Source: Halovenus sp. (GTDB lineage Archaea > Halobacteriota > Halobacteria > Halobacteriales > Haloarculaceae). Taken from it: a stretch of DNA of 6,576 bases. Where the stretch lies: the NCBI GenBank assembly GCA_003551265.1, contig PUMG01000261.1:1-6576 (forward strand). The letters are read 5' to 3'. The notes under the pieces were generated by a model. The model saw only the letters and a list, made by a program, of their open reading frames with translations. It made no database searches and had not been told where the DNA came from. Both the position numbers and the translations under genes were made by a program. Positions 1-4,303 of this stretch are shown here, in pieces (within the stretch, counting starts at the first letter, position 1; each line of letters opens with the position of its first letter).

Positions 1-1914
1 CACGACACGAGCGTCGAGTGGAAGCGTATCGAACTGCCCGAGACGGTCGAGGAGATTCGTGACGCACTCGAAGTCGTCGTCGAGGACCGGATGACGCGGT
101 TGAAGAAACTCGGTGTGACGAACACGAAGAACACCAGCGTGTCCGAGCGAGAGATTCAGAAGATGCAGGGTCGTCTCCAGCGGTTGATGGACAGCGACGA
201 CTCCGCAGGATACGAGGGGATGAGCATCCTGGCGGAGATCAGAAAGCTGCGGACGGCGCTGACGTACGTCGAGACCCAGAGCGTGGAGTCGTTCAGACGC
301 TACATGGAGCGCCAGCGCGAGGCGGCCCGGTCGTCGGGGGCCTCGAAAGCCGACCAGCGGATGGTGTCTGACCCGAACGTGATGAAAGCCACCCGTCTCG
401 CCGAGGAGTACGACGACCTCCACCCGAAGTTCAGGCGGGCCCGGATGCTCCTCGCGGAGACGCTGGGAATCAACGACGGCGAGCGCATCATCGTCTTCAC
501 CGAATCGCGTGACACCGCCGAGACGCTGACGGAGTTTCTCGATGCACACTTCGCCGTCGAGCGTTTCGTCGGGCAGTCGGACACAGACGGGAGCGACGGG
601 ATGTCACAGGCCGAACAGCAGGAGACGCTCTCGCGGTTTCGAGACGGCGAGTTCGAGGTGCTCGTCTCGACCTCCGTTGCAGAGGAGGGACTGGACGTCC
701 CGGAGGTCGACCTCGTGTTGTTCTACGAACCCGTGCCAACGGCGATTCGCTCGATTCAACGCAAGGGTCGAACCGGCCGTCAGACCGAGGGCCGCGTCGC
801 CGTGTTGCTCGCCGAGAACACCCGCGACGAGGCGTACTTCTGGAAGGCCAGACAGGACGAAAAGAAGATGGAGAGCGAACTCCGCCTGCTCAAAAACGCC
901 GCTGGCGACATCGAATCACGCCTCAGAGAGCAAGTCGGTCTCGACGACGTCGCAATCGACCACAGCGCCGACGACACTCAGGAAGGACACACAGACGAGA
1001 CTGGCGAGCGACAGACGGCCGACCCCGCAGAACAGCAGGTTGACGACAACACGGAGCAGGACGCAAGTAGAGACGAAGCGACTGATAAAGCGAGCGGACA
1101 GGCAGGACTCGATGCGTTCTCCAGCCCCGGTGGTGGGAACAAGACAGAGAGGGACGGAGTCGACGGAGACGAGAATGGTCGAAACTCGGAGGATGAGGCA
1201 GAGGCGGTCGTCGCCGAGGCCGGTCTGGACGGGAGCGAGAGCGACGACGAGGACGCAGAACTTGTCGAAATCGTCATCGACCAGCGCGAACTCGACTCGA
1301 CGATTGCGCGCGACCTCTCGAAACGCGAGGGAATCCAGACTCGACTGGAGACGCTGGAAGTCGGGGATTACGTGCTCTCTGACCGGGTCGTCGTCGAGCG
1401 AAAGACCGTCGAGGACTTTCTCGATACGCTGGTCGGAAGCGACCGGTCGATGTTCGAGCAGGTCGGTGACGCCAGCCGCCACTACGGTCGACCAGTGGTG
1501 ATTATCGAGGGTGACAGCCTTTACGGCCAGCGAAACATCCACGAGAAGGCGATTCAGGGCGCGCTTTCGTCGCTGGCGGTTGATTTCGGTGTGAGCGTCG
1601 TCCAGACGGCAGACGAGAGAGAGACAGCCGCGATGCTAGAGGTGATTGCGACCCGCGAACAGGACGACGGTAGACGTGAGGTGAGCGTCCACGGCGAGAA
1701 GCAGTCGAAGACGCTCGCCGAACAGCAGGAGTACGTCGTCTCGTCCATCGCGGAAGTTGGGCCCGTCATCGCCCGTTCGCTCCTCGAAGAGTTCGGGAGC
1801 GTCGAGGCGGTGATGACAGCCGACGAAGACGAACTCACAGCAGCCGACGGTGTCGGTGCGGTGACCGCCGGGCGTATCCACGAGGTCGTTACGAGTTCCT
1901 ACACGGGGCAGTAG
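1..1914 (+). CDS. hef: Hef-type ATP-dependent helicase / XPF-family endonuclease, 5' truncated by window
   Basis: The reading frame is open from base 1, so the N-terminal helicase lobe (Walker A, DEAH box) lies outside the window and 637 residues are visible. Numbering here is from the in-frame ATG at 91, which is not the true start. Helicase lobe 2 shows RIIVFTESRDTAE (132-144), STSVAEEGLDVPEVD (193-207) and the arginine-finger motif QRKGRTGR (223-230). A linker of about 105 residues (285-390), rich in D, E, Q, T, S and G, looks disordered. The XPF-type nuclease follows, with IDQRE (396-400), GDYVLSD (425-431) and the catalytic ERKTVEDF (436-443). Tandem helix-hairpin-helix motifs lie at about 553-600 (AEVGP, DGVGA). 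Hef, the archaeal FANCM/XPF relative, unwinds and cleaves stalled or branched replication forks; this is family knowledge. The linker holds a PCNA-box-like QAGLDAFS (337-344). The stop codon is one base from the convergent gene at 1916-2173. Confidence 0.95.
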   Translation, partial: HDTSVEWKRIELPETVEEIRDALEVVVEDRMTRLKKLGVTNTKNTSVSEREIQKMQGRLQRLMDSDDSAGYEGMSILAEIRKLRTALTYVETQSVESFRRYMERQREAARSSGASKADQRMVSDPNVMKATRLAEEYDDLHPKFRRARMLLAETLGINDGERIIVFTESRDTAETLTEFLDAHFAVERFVGQSDTDGSDGMSQAEQQETLSRFRDGEFEVLVSTSVAEEGLDVPEVDLVLFYEPVPTAIRSIQRKGRTGRQTEGRVAVLLAENTRDEAYFWKARQDEKKMESELRLLKNAAGDIESRLREQVGLDDVAIDHSADDTQEGHTDETGERQTADPAEQQVDDNTEQDASRDEATDKASGQAGLDAFSSPGGGNKTERDGVDGDENGRNSEDEAEAVVAEAGLDGSESDDEDAELVEIVIDQRELDSTIARDLSKREGIQTRLETLEVGDYVLSDRVVVERKTVEDFLDTLVGSDRSMFEQVGDASRHYGRPVVIIEGDSLYGQRNIHEKAIQGALSSLAVDFGVSVVQTADERETAAMLEVIATREQDDGRREVSVHGEKQSKTLAEQQEYVVSSIAEVGPVIARSLLEEFGSVEAVMTADEDELTAADGVGAVTAGRIHEVVTSSYTGQ

Positions 1915-1915
1915 T

Positions 1916-2173
1916 TCAGCCTTCGCCTTCTGACTGGTACGGTTCACCGACAGCCTCACGGGGGAGCGTGTTGTGGAGTTCGGAGACGATGTCATCGGGT
2001 GTCTCGAATCTGGTGCTGTCGGTCTTCGAGACCAGTTCACCGAGATTTCGCTCGGCGTCTGCCAGTACCAGCGTGACATCGGAGACGGCAGCTTCCGCGT
2101 CGTCTCGTTCGATTGGGTAGTCGAGTTCTTCGAGCAGGTCGACAATCCGGTTGAGTCTCACTTCCCGTGTCAT
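1916..2173 (-). CDS. Small haloarchaeal protein, DUF5789-like
   Basis: This encodes 85 residues starting MTREVRLNRIVDLLEELDYP and ending in an acidic GEPYQSEGEG tail. The order is a basic/hydrophobic N-terminal helix, a DYPIERDDAEAA segment, the strand-like DVTLVLADAERNLGELV, then DDIVSELHNTLPREAVGEP. From memory this resembles the haloarchaea-restricted DUF5789 family, whose function I do not know. There is no signal peptide, membrane segment or catalytic motif. The frame is open upstream to an ATG at 2245, but I chose the ATG at 2173: the 24 extra residues would run over a good TATA box at about 2203-2209, whose predicted transcription start is near 2180. It is convergent with hef, with a one-base gap between stop codons. 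The gene call is firm; the family name is less so. Confidence 0.8.
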   Translation of the reverse strand: MTREVRLNRIVDLLEELDYPIERDDAEAAVSDVTLVLADAERNLGELVSKTDSTRFETPDDIVSELHNTLPREAVGEPYQSEGEG

Positions 2174-2192
2174 CACCGTCTCTCGAAACCCC

Positions 2193-2233
2193 GTGGGCTT
2201 CAGTATACACTGCGTGTTCGATGGTAAGCCCAC
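2193..2233. repeat. Inverted repeat bracketing the TATA box
   Basis: GTGGGCTT (2193-2200) and AAGCCCAC (2226-2233) are perfect 8-bp complementary arms separated by 25 bases. Nested inside is a shorter dyad, CAGT...ACTG (2201-2212), directly over the TATA element of the 1916-2173 gene. It could be a regulator-binding site. The spacer is too long for an obvious RNA hairpin function. Confidence 0.45.
2203..2209 (-). promoter_or_regulatory. TATA box of the DUF5789-like gene
   Basis: On the minus strand TGTATAC is centred about 33 bases before the ATG at 2173. With the usual archaeal TATA-to-start spacing of about 25-27 bases, transcription would begin near 2180 and leave a leader of only about 7 bases. 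The box sits between the arms of a perfect inverted repeat (2193-2200 and 2226-2233). Prediction only. Confidence 0.55.
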
Positions 2234-2321
2234 ACTGTTGGACAAAGGAGCGCTGTGTTCTGGCTTTGGGTGGGTCGGACTCGGTGAAGAGAGTCAGTTT
2301 TCGTTAGCTCTTTTGCGCAAC

Positions 2322-2329
2322 GTTTATCA
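2322..2329 (+). promoter_or_regulatory. TATA box of the toxin-antitoxin operon
   Basis: The element GTTTATCA (TTTATC core, 2323-2328) is centred about 33 bases before the antitoxin ATG at 2359. A start site about 26 bases downstream falls near 2352, giving a nearly leaderless mRNA. This agrees with the lack of a Shine-Dalgarno sequence before the ATG. Confidence 0.55.
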
Positions 2330-2330
2330 A

Positions 2331-2357
2331 CTACAACTGGCTACAACTAACTACACC
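2331..2357 (+). promoter_or_regulatory. Three 10-bp-phased direct repeats, candidate autoregulatory operator
   Basis: CTACAACTGG (2331-2340), CTACAACTAA (2341-2350) and CTACACC (2351-2357) repeat a CTACAAC/CTACACC core at an exact 10-bp period, about one helical turn. They fill the space from just after the TATA box to the antitoxin start codon. A protein bound here would block RNA polymerase loading or escape. The winged-helix antitoxin encoded immediately downstream is the natural candidate binder. The repeats are seen directly; their role is inferred. Confidence 0.5.
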
Positions 2358-2358
2358 A

Positions 2359-2766
2359 ATGCCGATTAACCTCGAAGCACACGACCCTGACGTTACCCTC
2401 ACTCCAGGTACGACGAAGTCAGATATCGTGATGTACCTCTATCAGCATCCAGAACTCGGATTTCGCCCGGCTGAAATTCGTGACGCCCTCGATATCCCTC
2501 GGGGAACAGTCACAACGACCCTCAAACGCCTCTACGAGGACGACTATGTCGGCAAGACTGAAGATGGCTACTACCACGCGCTCTCGCATCGTGAAGACCT
2601 CCATCACTACGTGGCAAGCCACGAACAGCTCACTCGGATGTTCGGGGATCAATCTGACGACGTAATAAACAGTGATGAAAAGGACGCTCAGAAGGTGAGC
2701 GAAGCGGACCTCGAGGCCGAAGTTAACGCTCTTGAAGACGAACTTGAAGCGGGTCTTGAGGAATGA
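2359..2766 (+). CDS. Winged-helix DNA-binding antitoxin of a type II toxin-antitoxin pair
   Basis: This protein has 135 residues. Residues about 19-75 form a winged helix-turn-helix of MarR/TrmB type: helix TKSDIVMYLYQHP (19-31), helix FRPAEIRDALD (35-45), recognition helix RGTVTTTLKRLYED (48-61), and a wing at about 63-75 (YVGKTEDGYYHAL). A short linker helix and a charged, mostly acidic tail (about 98-135, ending DELEAGLEE) follow, as expected for a flexible toxin-neutralising segment. The stop overlaps the toxin start by four bases (ATGA), so the two genes form one operon with coupled translation. The ATG at 2359 fits the TATA box at 2322-2329, and three phased repeats precede it. The role is inferred from the domain order and the toxin partner; a stand-alone transcriptional regulator is the alternative. 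Base composition is more AT-rich than in hef. Confidence 0.85.
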   Translation: MPINLEAHDPDVTLTPGTTKSDIVMYLYQHPELGFRPAEIRDALDIPRGTVTTTLKRLYEDDYVGKTEDGYYHALSHREDLHHYVASHEQLTRMFGDQSDDVINSDEKDAQKVSEADLEAEVNALEDELEAGLEE

Positions 2767-3110
2767 CGAAGTTCGATGCCGGAACAGTCATTTGGGCTGC
2801 AGACCCGACAAACGCACACGATGAACGACCTGTTATTGTTCTCTCACACGCAAACCGTCCGTATAATTCTGTAGACTGTACGGTCATGTGTATCGGGACG
2901 CCACCGAAACAGCAGTATCCATATACACCAACGCTCACCGAGGATACGCATTATACTGGTATTACGCTCTCCGATGATTCGTACCTGATGCCGTATGCAC
3001 TCTACACAATTCCTCCCGGCGCACTCAAAGCCTTCAAAGGATACGGAACACTCACCGACGCGGGTGAAACTCTCGTCAAGAAGGGGCTCGTAAGTCTATT
3101 GAGTGTCTGA
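2763..3110 (+). CDS. PemK/MazF-like toxin (predicted endoribonuclease)
   Basis: This protein has 115 residues, the usual length for the MazF/PemK/Kid fold. The N-terminal signature is visible: AGTVIWAADPTN (6-17) followed by ERPVIVLS (21-28), then a beta-rich segment with VMCIGT (41-46) and GITLSDDSYLMPYALYTI (66-83). By alignment in my head, Arg22 and Thr46 correspond to the catalytic Arg/Thr pair of bacterial MazF (R25/T48 in B. subtilis); that is inference. Known members cut mRNA, or sometimes tRNA/rRNA, at short motifs and arrest growth. The glycine-rich loop usually found between the first strand and the RP motif is shortened. The ATG overlaps the antitoxin stop. GAGG at 2758-2761 is too close to the ATG for a normal ribosome-binding site, so termination-reinitiation is likely. 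By hand count GC over 2821-3000 is 86/180, against 39/60 in a hef sample. Confidence 0.85.
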   Translation: MTKFDAGTVIWAADPTNAHDERPVIVLSHANRPYNSVDCTVMCIGTPPKQQYPYTPTLTEDTHYTGITLSDDSYLMPYALYTIPPGALKAFKGYGTLTDAGETLVKKGLVSLLSV

Positions 3111-3306
3111 GTACGAGAACTCAGGAGGATTCGCAGTAGTCTGGAAGTCGTAGACAGGTCGCTTGACCAGCCTCAATGAGCGATTGGTTTTCTCACAACC
3201 ACCCCATCTGCTTACTACGAACCGCAGTCAGCGACCGTCTCCGACATGAATCATGACGAAAACGCAGCGAGTTCATCACGACTCGGAGAAACGGGCTGGA
3301 AAACGT
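3111..3306. other. Non-coding gap between the convergent toxin and RHH genes
   Basis: I see no credible gene in these 196 bases. A TTTT run at 3188-3191 (+) could help end toxin transcription. A matching TTTT on the minus strand at 3300-3303, just past the RHH stop, could serve that gene. Both are weak. The short GGTC-GCTT-GACC dyad at 3157-3168 is probably chance. Confidence 0.4.
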
Positions 3307-3549
3307 TTAATCCGCCTCGCCCGATCGGAGTTTGTGTTCGCTCGCCGCGATCTGTCTCCACCCTTCCCGCGAGAACTCCGGATGTTTCACCGCGTCCCGG
3401 GCAGCGTACCGGAGAAACTCGCTCCGAGAATTGAATCCCTGTTCTTTCCACGTCGCGTCGATATCTTCGAGGAACGCTTTGCTGAGTCGGAGATTGATCT
3501 GGACCATCTCCGGCCCGTCGTCGCTGCCTGTGGTATCTTCGTTGGACAT
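3307..3549 (-). CDS. Ribbon-helix-helix (CopG/Arc-type) DNA-binding protein
   Basis: This encodes 80 residues. An acidic N-terminal tail (1-13) leads into strand MVQINLR (15-21), helix A (about 23-37, KAFLEDIDATWKEQG), the diagnostic turn FNSRSEF (39-45), and helix B (about 43-54, ending AARDAV). A basic/polar C-terminal extension with EFSREGWRQIA follows. RHH proteins bind DNA as dimers through the paired strand and act as regulators or antitoxins. The frame extends to an ATG at 3609, but I chose the ATG at 3549: a TATATA box at 3570-3575 puts the transcription start at about 3547-3549, so the mRNA is leaderless. The gene is convergent with the toxin, 196 bases away, and has no toxin partner in its own orientation. 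It may be a solitary regulator; its target is unknown. Confidence 0.85.
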   Translation of the reverse strand: MSNEDTTGSDDGPEMVQINLRLSKAFLEDIDATWKEQGFNSRSEFLRYAARDAVKHPEFSREGWRQIAASEHKLRSGEAD

Positions 3550-3569
3550 ATGCGAATGCTTTACTCTCG

Positions 3570-3576
3570 TATATAC
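3570..3576 (-). promoter_or_regulatory. TATA box of the RHH gene
   Basis: TATATA (3575 to 3570, minus strand) lies about 24 bases before the ATG at 3549, the classic distance for a leaderless archaeal transcript. The match decides between the two possible start codons. Confidence 0.65.
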
Positions 3577-3677
3577 AAAACTGTGACGCCGCCATGTGGT
3601 CGCTGGCATAATGTCGACTTTCTAACGGGAACCAGAACTCGTGAGGGAGCGGAGCACGAGAAGGTCCGCTCAATGTG

Positions 3678-3700
3678 TGATTCAAATCCGGGCTCGCCCA
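3678..3700 (+). repeat. Degenerate tRNA 3'-end fragment (inverted relative to tRNA-Ala)
   Basis: A T-loop-like ATTCAAATCC (3680-3689) is followed by GGGCTCGCCCA (3690-3700), which resembles a T-arm plus the 3' acceptor strand and discriminator A. An ungapped comparison with the 3' end of the tRNA-Ala at 3821-3892 gives 17 of 23 matches. The T-stem 5' half does not pair with the 3' half and there is no 5' half of a tRNA, so this is not a functional gene. It may derive from a different tRNA, one with an acceptor 5' strand like GGGCGAG. Confidence 0.4.
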
Positions 3701-3743
3701 TTCTCACTCACTCGCTCCGCAAAACTCCGCTTGTTCGCTCCGA

Positions 3744-3761
3744 TGGACTCGCCGGGATTGA
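3744..3761 (-). repeat. Partial duplicate of the tRNA-Ala 3' end (att-like)
   Basis: TGGACTCGCCGGGATTGA on the plus strand matches positions 3821-3839, the 3' end of tRNA-Ala read on the plus strand. The only differences are one substitution and one missing T. Similarity stops abruptly at the T-loop. The copy has the same orientation and lies 77 bases beyond the intact end, as expected for an old attachment-site remnant of an element that integrated at the tRNA. Confidence 0.5.
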
Positions 3762-3780
3762 GCAAACGCAGAGCGTTTGC
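3762..3780. repeat. Perfect 8-bp hairpin with 3-base loop
   Basis: GCAAACGC (3762-3769), loop AGA, GCGTTTGC (3773-3780). It directly follows the tRNA-end fragment at 3744-3761. No T-run follows on either strand, so it is not a normal intrinsic terminator. The role is unknown. Confidence 0.45.
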
Positions 3781-3820
3781 GATGTTCGGCGAAGGAACGA
3801 GTCGAACGAAGTGAGACGAG

Positions 3821-3892
3821 TGGACTTGCCGGGATTTGAACCCGGGGCCTCTCCCATGCCAAGGGAGTGATCTACCGCTGATCTACAAGCCC
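3821..3892 (-). tRNA. tRNA-Ala (anticodon GGC)
   Basis: On the minus strand, 72 bases fold as a complete cloverleaf. The acceptor is GGGCTTG/CAAGTCC with discriminator A. The D-stem is GATC/GATC, and the anticodon stem CTCCC/GGGAG encloses loop TTGGCAT. There is a 5-base variable loop, and a T-stem CCGGG/CCCGG around TTCAAAT. The anticodon GGC reads GCC and GCU. The acceptor contains the G3:U70 wobble pair, the classic identity signal for alanyl-tRNA synthetase. There is no intron and the 3' CCA is not encoded (CTC follows), so CCA is added after transcription. Its 3' end points at the accessory block. Confidence 0.97.
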
Positions 3893-3918
3893 GCACCATC
3901 GATTTTCCGGTGAGTTCG

Positions 3919-3925
3919 CTTAAAC
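3919..3925 (-). promoter_or_regulatory. TATA box of tRNA-Ala
   Basis: GTTTAAG on the minus strand is centred about 30 bases upstream of the tRNA 5' end, so transcription would start a few bases before the mature end. It shares the 3893-3998 intergenic region with the divergent rpl21e promoter. Confidence 0.5.
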
Positions 3926-3963
3926 CCATCGAACCGGTTGCTCGCCTCACGGCATAACGCTTG

Positions 3964-3970
3964 TTTTATA
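3964..3970 (+). promoter_or_regulatory. TATA box of rpl21e
   Basis: TTTTATA is centred about 32 bases before the ATG at 3999. The expected start site near 3993 gives a leader of about 6 bases, and there is no Shine-Dalgarno sequence. An AACCGGTT palindrome (3932-3939) lies between this box and that of the tRNA. Confidence 0.6.
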
Positions 3971-3998
3971 AGCCCAAACGGACAAAGACTGCGCACGA

Positions 3999-4298
3999 AT
4001 GCCCAAATCAAAAGGACCACAGAAAGGAACCCGGCACAAACTCCAGAACGACGCTCGCTCACAGGGGACATCGCCGCCACAGCAGGTCATCAAACACCTG
4101 GATGAGGGAGACACCGTCCACCTCAGCCTCGACCCCAGCGAACAGAAGGGTCGATTCCACCCACGCTTCAACGGCCAGACCGGAACTGTCGTCGGGAAGC
4201 AGGGCCAGGCCTACCAGGTCGAAATCACCGACGGCACGAAGAAGAAAAAGGTCATCGCAAAACCGGCTCACCTCAAGCCGAAAGCCGAGAACGAGTAA
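3999..4298 (+). CDS. rpl21e: Large-subunit ribosomal protein eL21 (L21e)
   Basis: This encodes 99 residues, the normal archaeal length. A basic N-terminal extension (MPKSKGPQKGTRHKLQND) precedes the SH3-like barrel: EGDTVHLSLDPS (36-47), the family hallmark GRFHPRFNGQTGTVVGKQG (51-69), then AYQVEITDG (71-79) with a lysine cluster and the closing AKPAHLKP (87-94). It is a structural 23S rRNA-binding protein of the 50S subunit. A TATA box lies close upstream and the start is nearly leaderless. The gene is followed after five bases by the convergent glmS stop. The RNA polymerase gene rpoF (Rpb4), which I expect downstream in many archaea, is therefore absent here. Confidence 0.97.
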   Translation: MPKSKGPQKGTRHKLQNDARSQGTSPPQQVIKHLDEGDTVHLSLDPSEQKGRFHPRFNGQTGTVVGKQGQAYQVEITDGTKKKKVIAKPAHLKPKAENE

Positions 4299-4303
4299 CT
4301 GTT

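Larger units (their letters stand above)
3550..3820. other. Non-coding tRNA-flanking region with tRNA-end relics
   Basis: These 271 bases lie between the RHH promoter and the 3' end of tRNA-Ala. They hold two degenerate tRNA 3'-end fragments in opposite orientations (3678-3700 and 3744-3761), a perfect short hairpin (3762-3780), and recurring ACGAGT/CGAACGAA-type words (for example 3798-3803 and 3816-3821). Open frames across it on both strands lack recognisable protein features. I read it as an integration scar or repeat-derived spacer. Confidence 0.5.

Noticed and set aside
542..1501. Plus-strand open frame of 319 codons inside hef in another frame
   Set aside because: Its translation is dominated by R, S and T with no domain, while the hef frame across the same bases carries clear helicase and nuclease motifs.
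916..1542. Minus-strand open frame of 208 codons inside hef
   Set aside because: It is an antisense shadow of the acidic linker and nuclease region of hef, with no promoter or recognisable protein features.
1636..2145. Minus-strand 169-codon frame over the hef end and the DUF5789-like gene
   Set aside because: It is out of frame with both real genes, has biased composition and shows no recognisable features.
2174..2245. N-terminal extension of the DUF5789-like gene to the ATG at 2245
   Set aside because: The extension would be encoded across the TATA box and the predicted start site, and its residues do not resemble the rest of the protein. The ATG at 2173 is better placed.
2331..2360. CRISPR-like repeat array
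   Set aside because: The units are only about 7-10 bases and contiguous without spacers, so they fit a phased operator rather than a CRISPR.
3550..3609. N-terminal extension of the RHH gene to the ATG at 3609
   Set aside because: It runs over the TATATA box at 3570-3575, whose spacing predicts a leaderless start at 3549.
3762..3780. Intrinsic terminator for tRNA-Ala
   Set aside because: No T-run follows the stem on the minus strand, and archaeal termination relies mainly on T-runs rather than hairpins.
3253..3870. Plus-strand 205-codon frame and overlapping minus-strand frame 3251-3685
   Set aside because: The plus-strand frame crosses the RHH gene, the tRNA relics and the tRNA gene itself. 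The minus-strand frame crosses the RHH gene and a tRNA relic. Neither has family features, whereas the RHH frame has a fold signature and a TATA box at the right distance.
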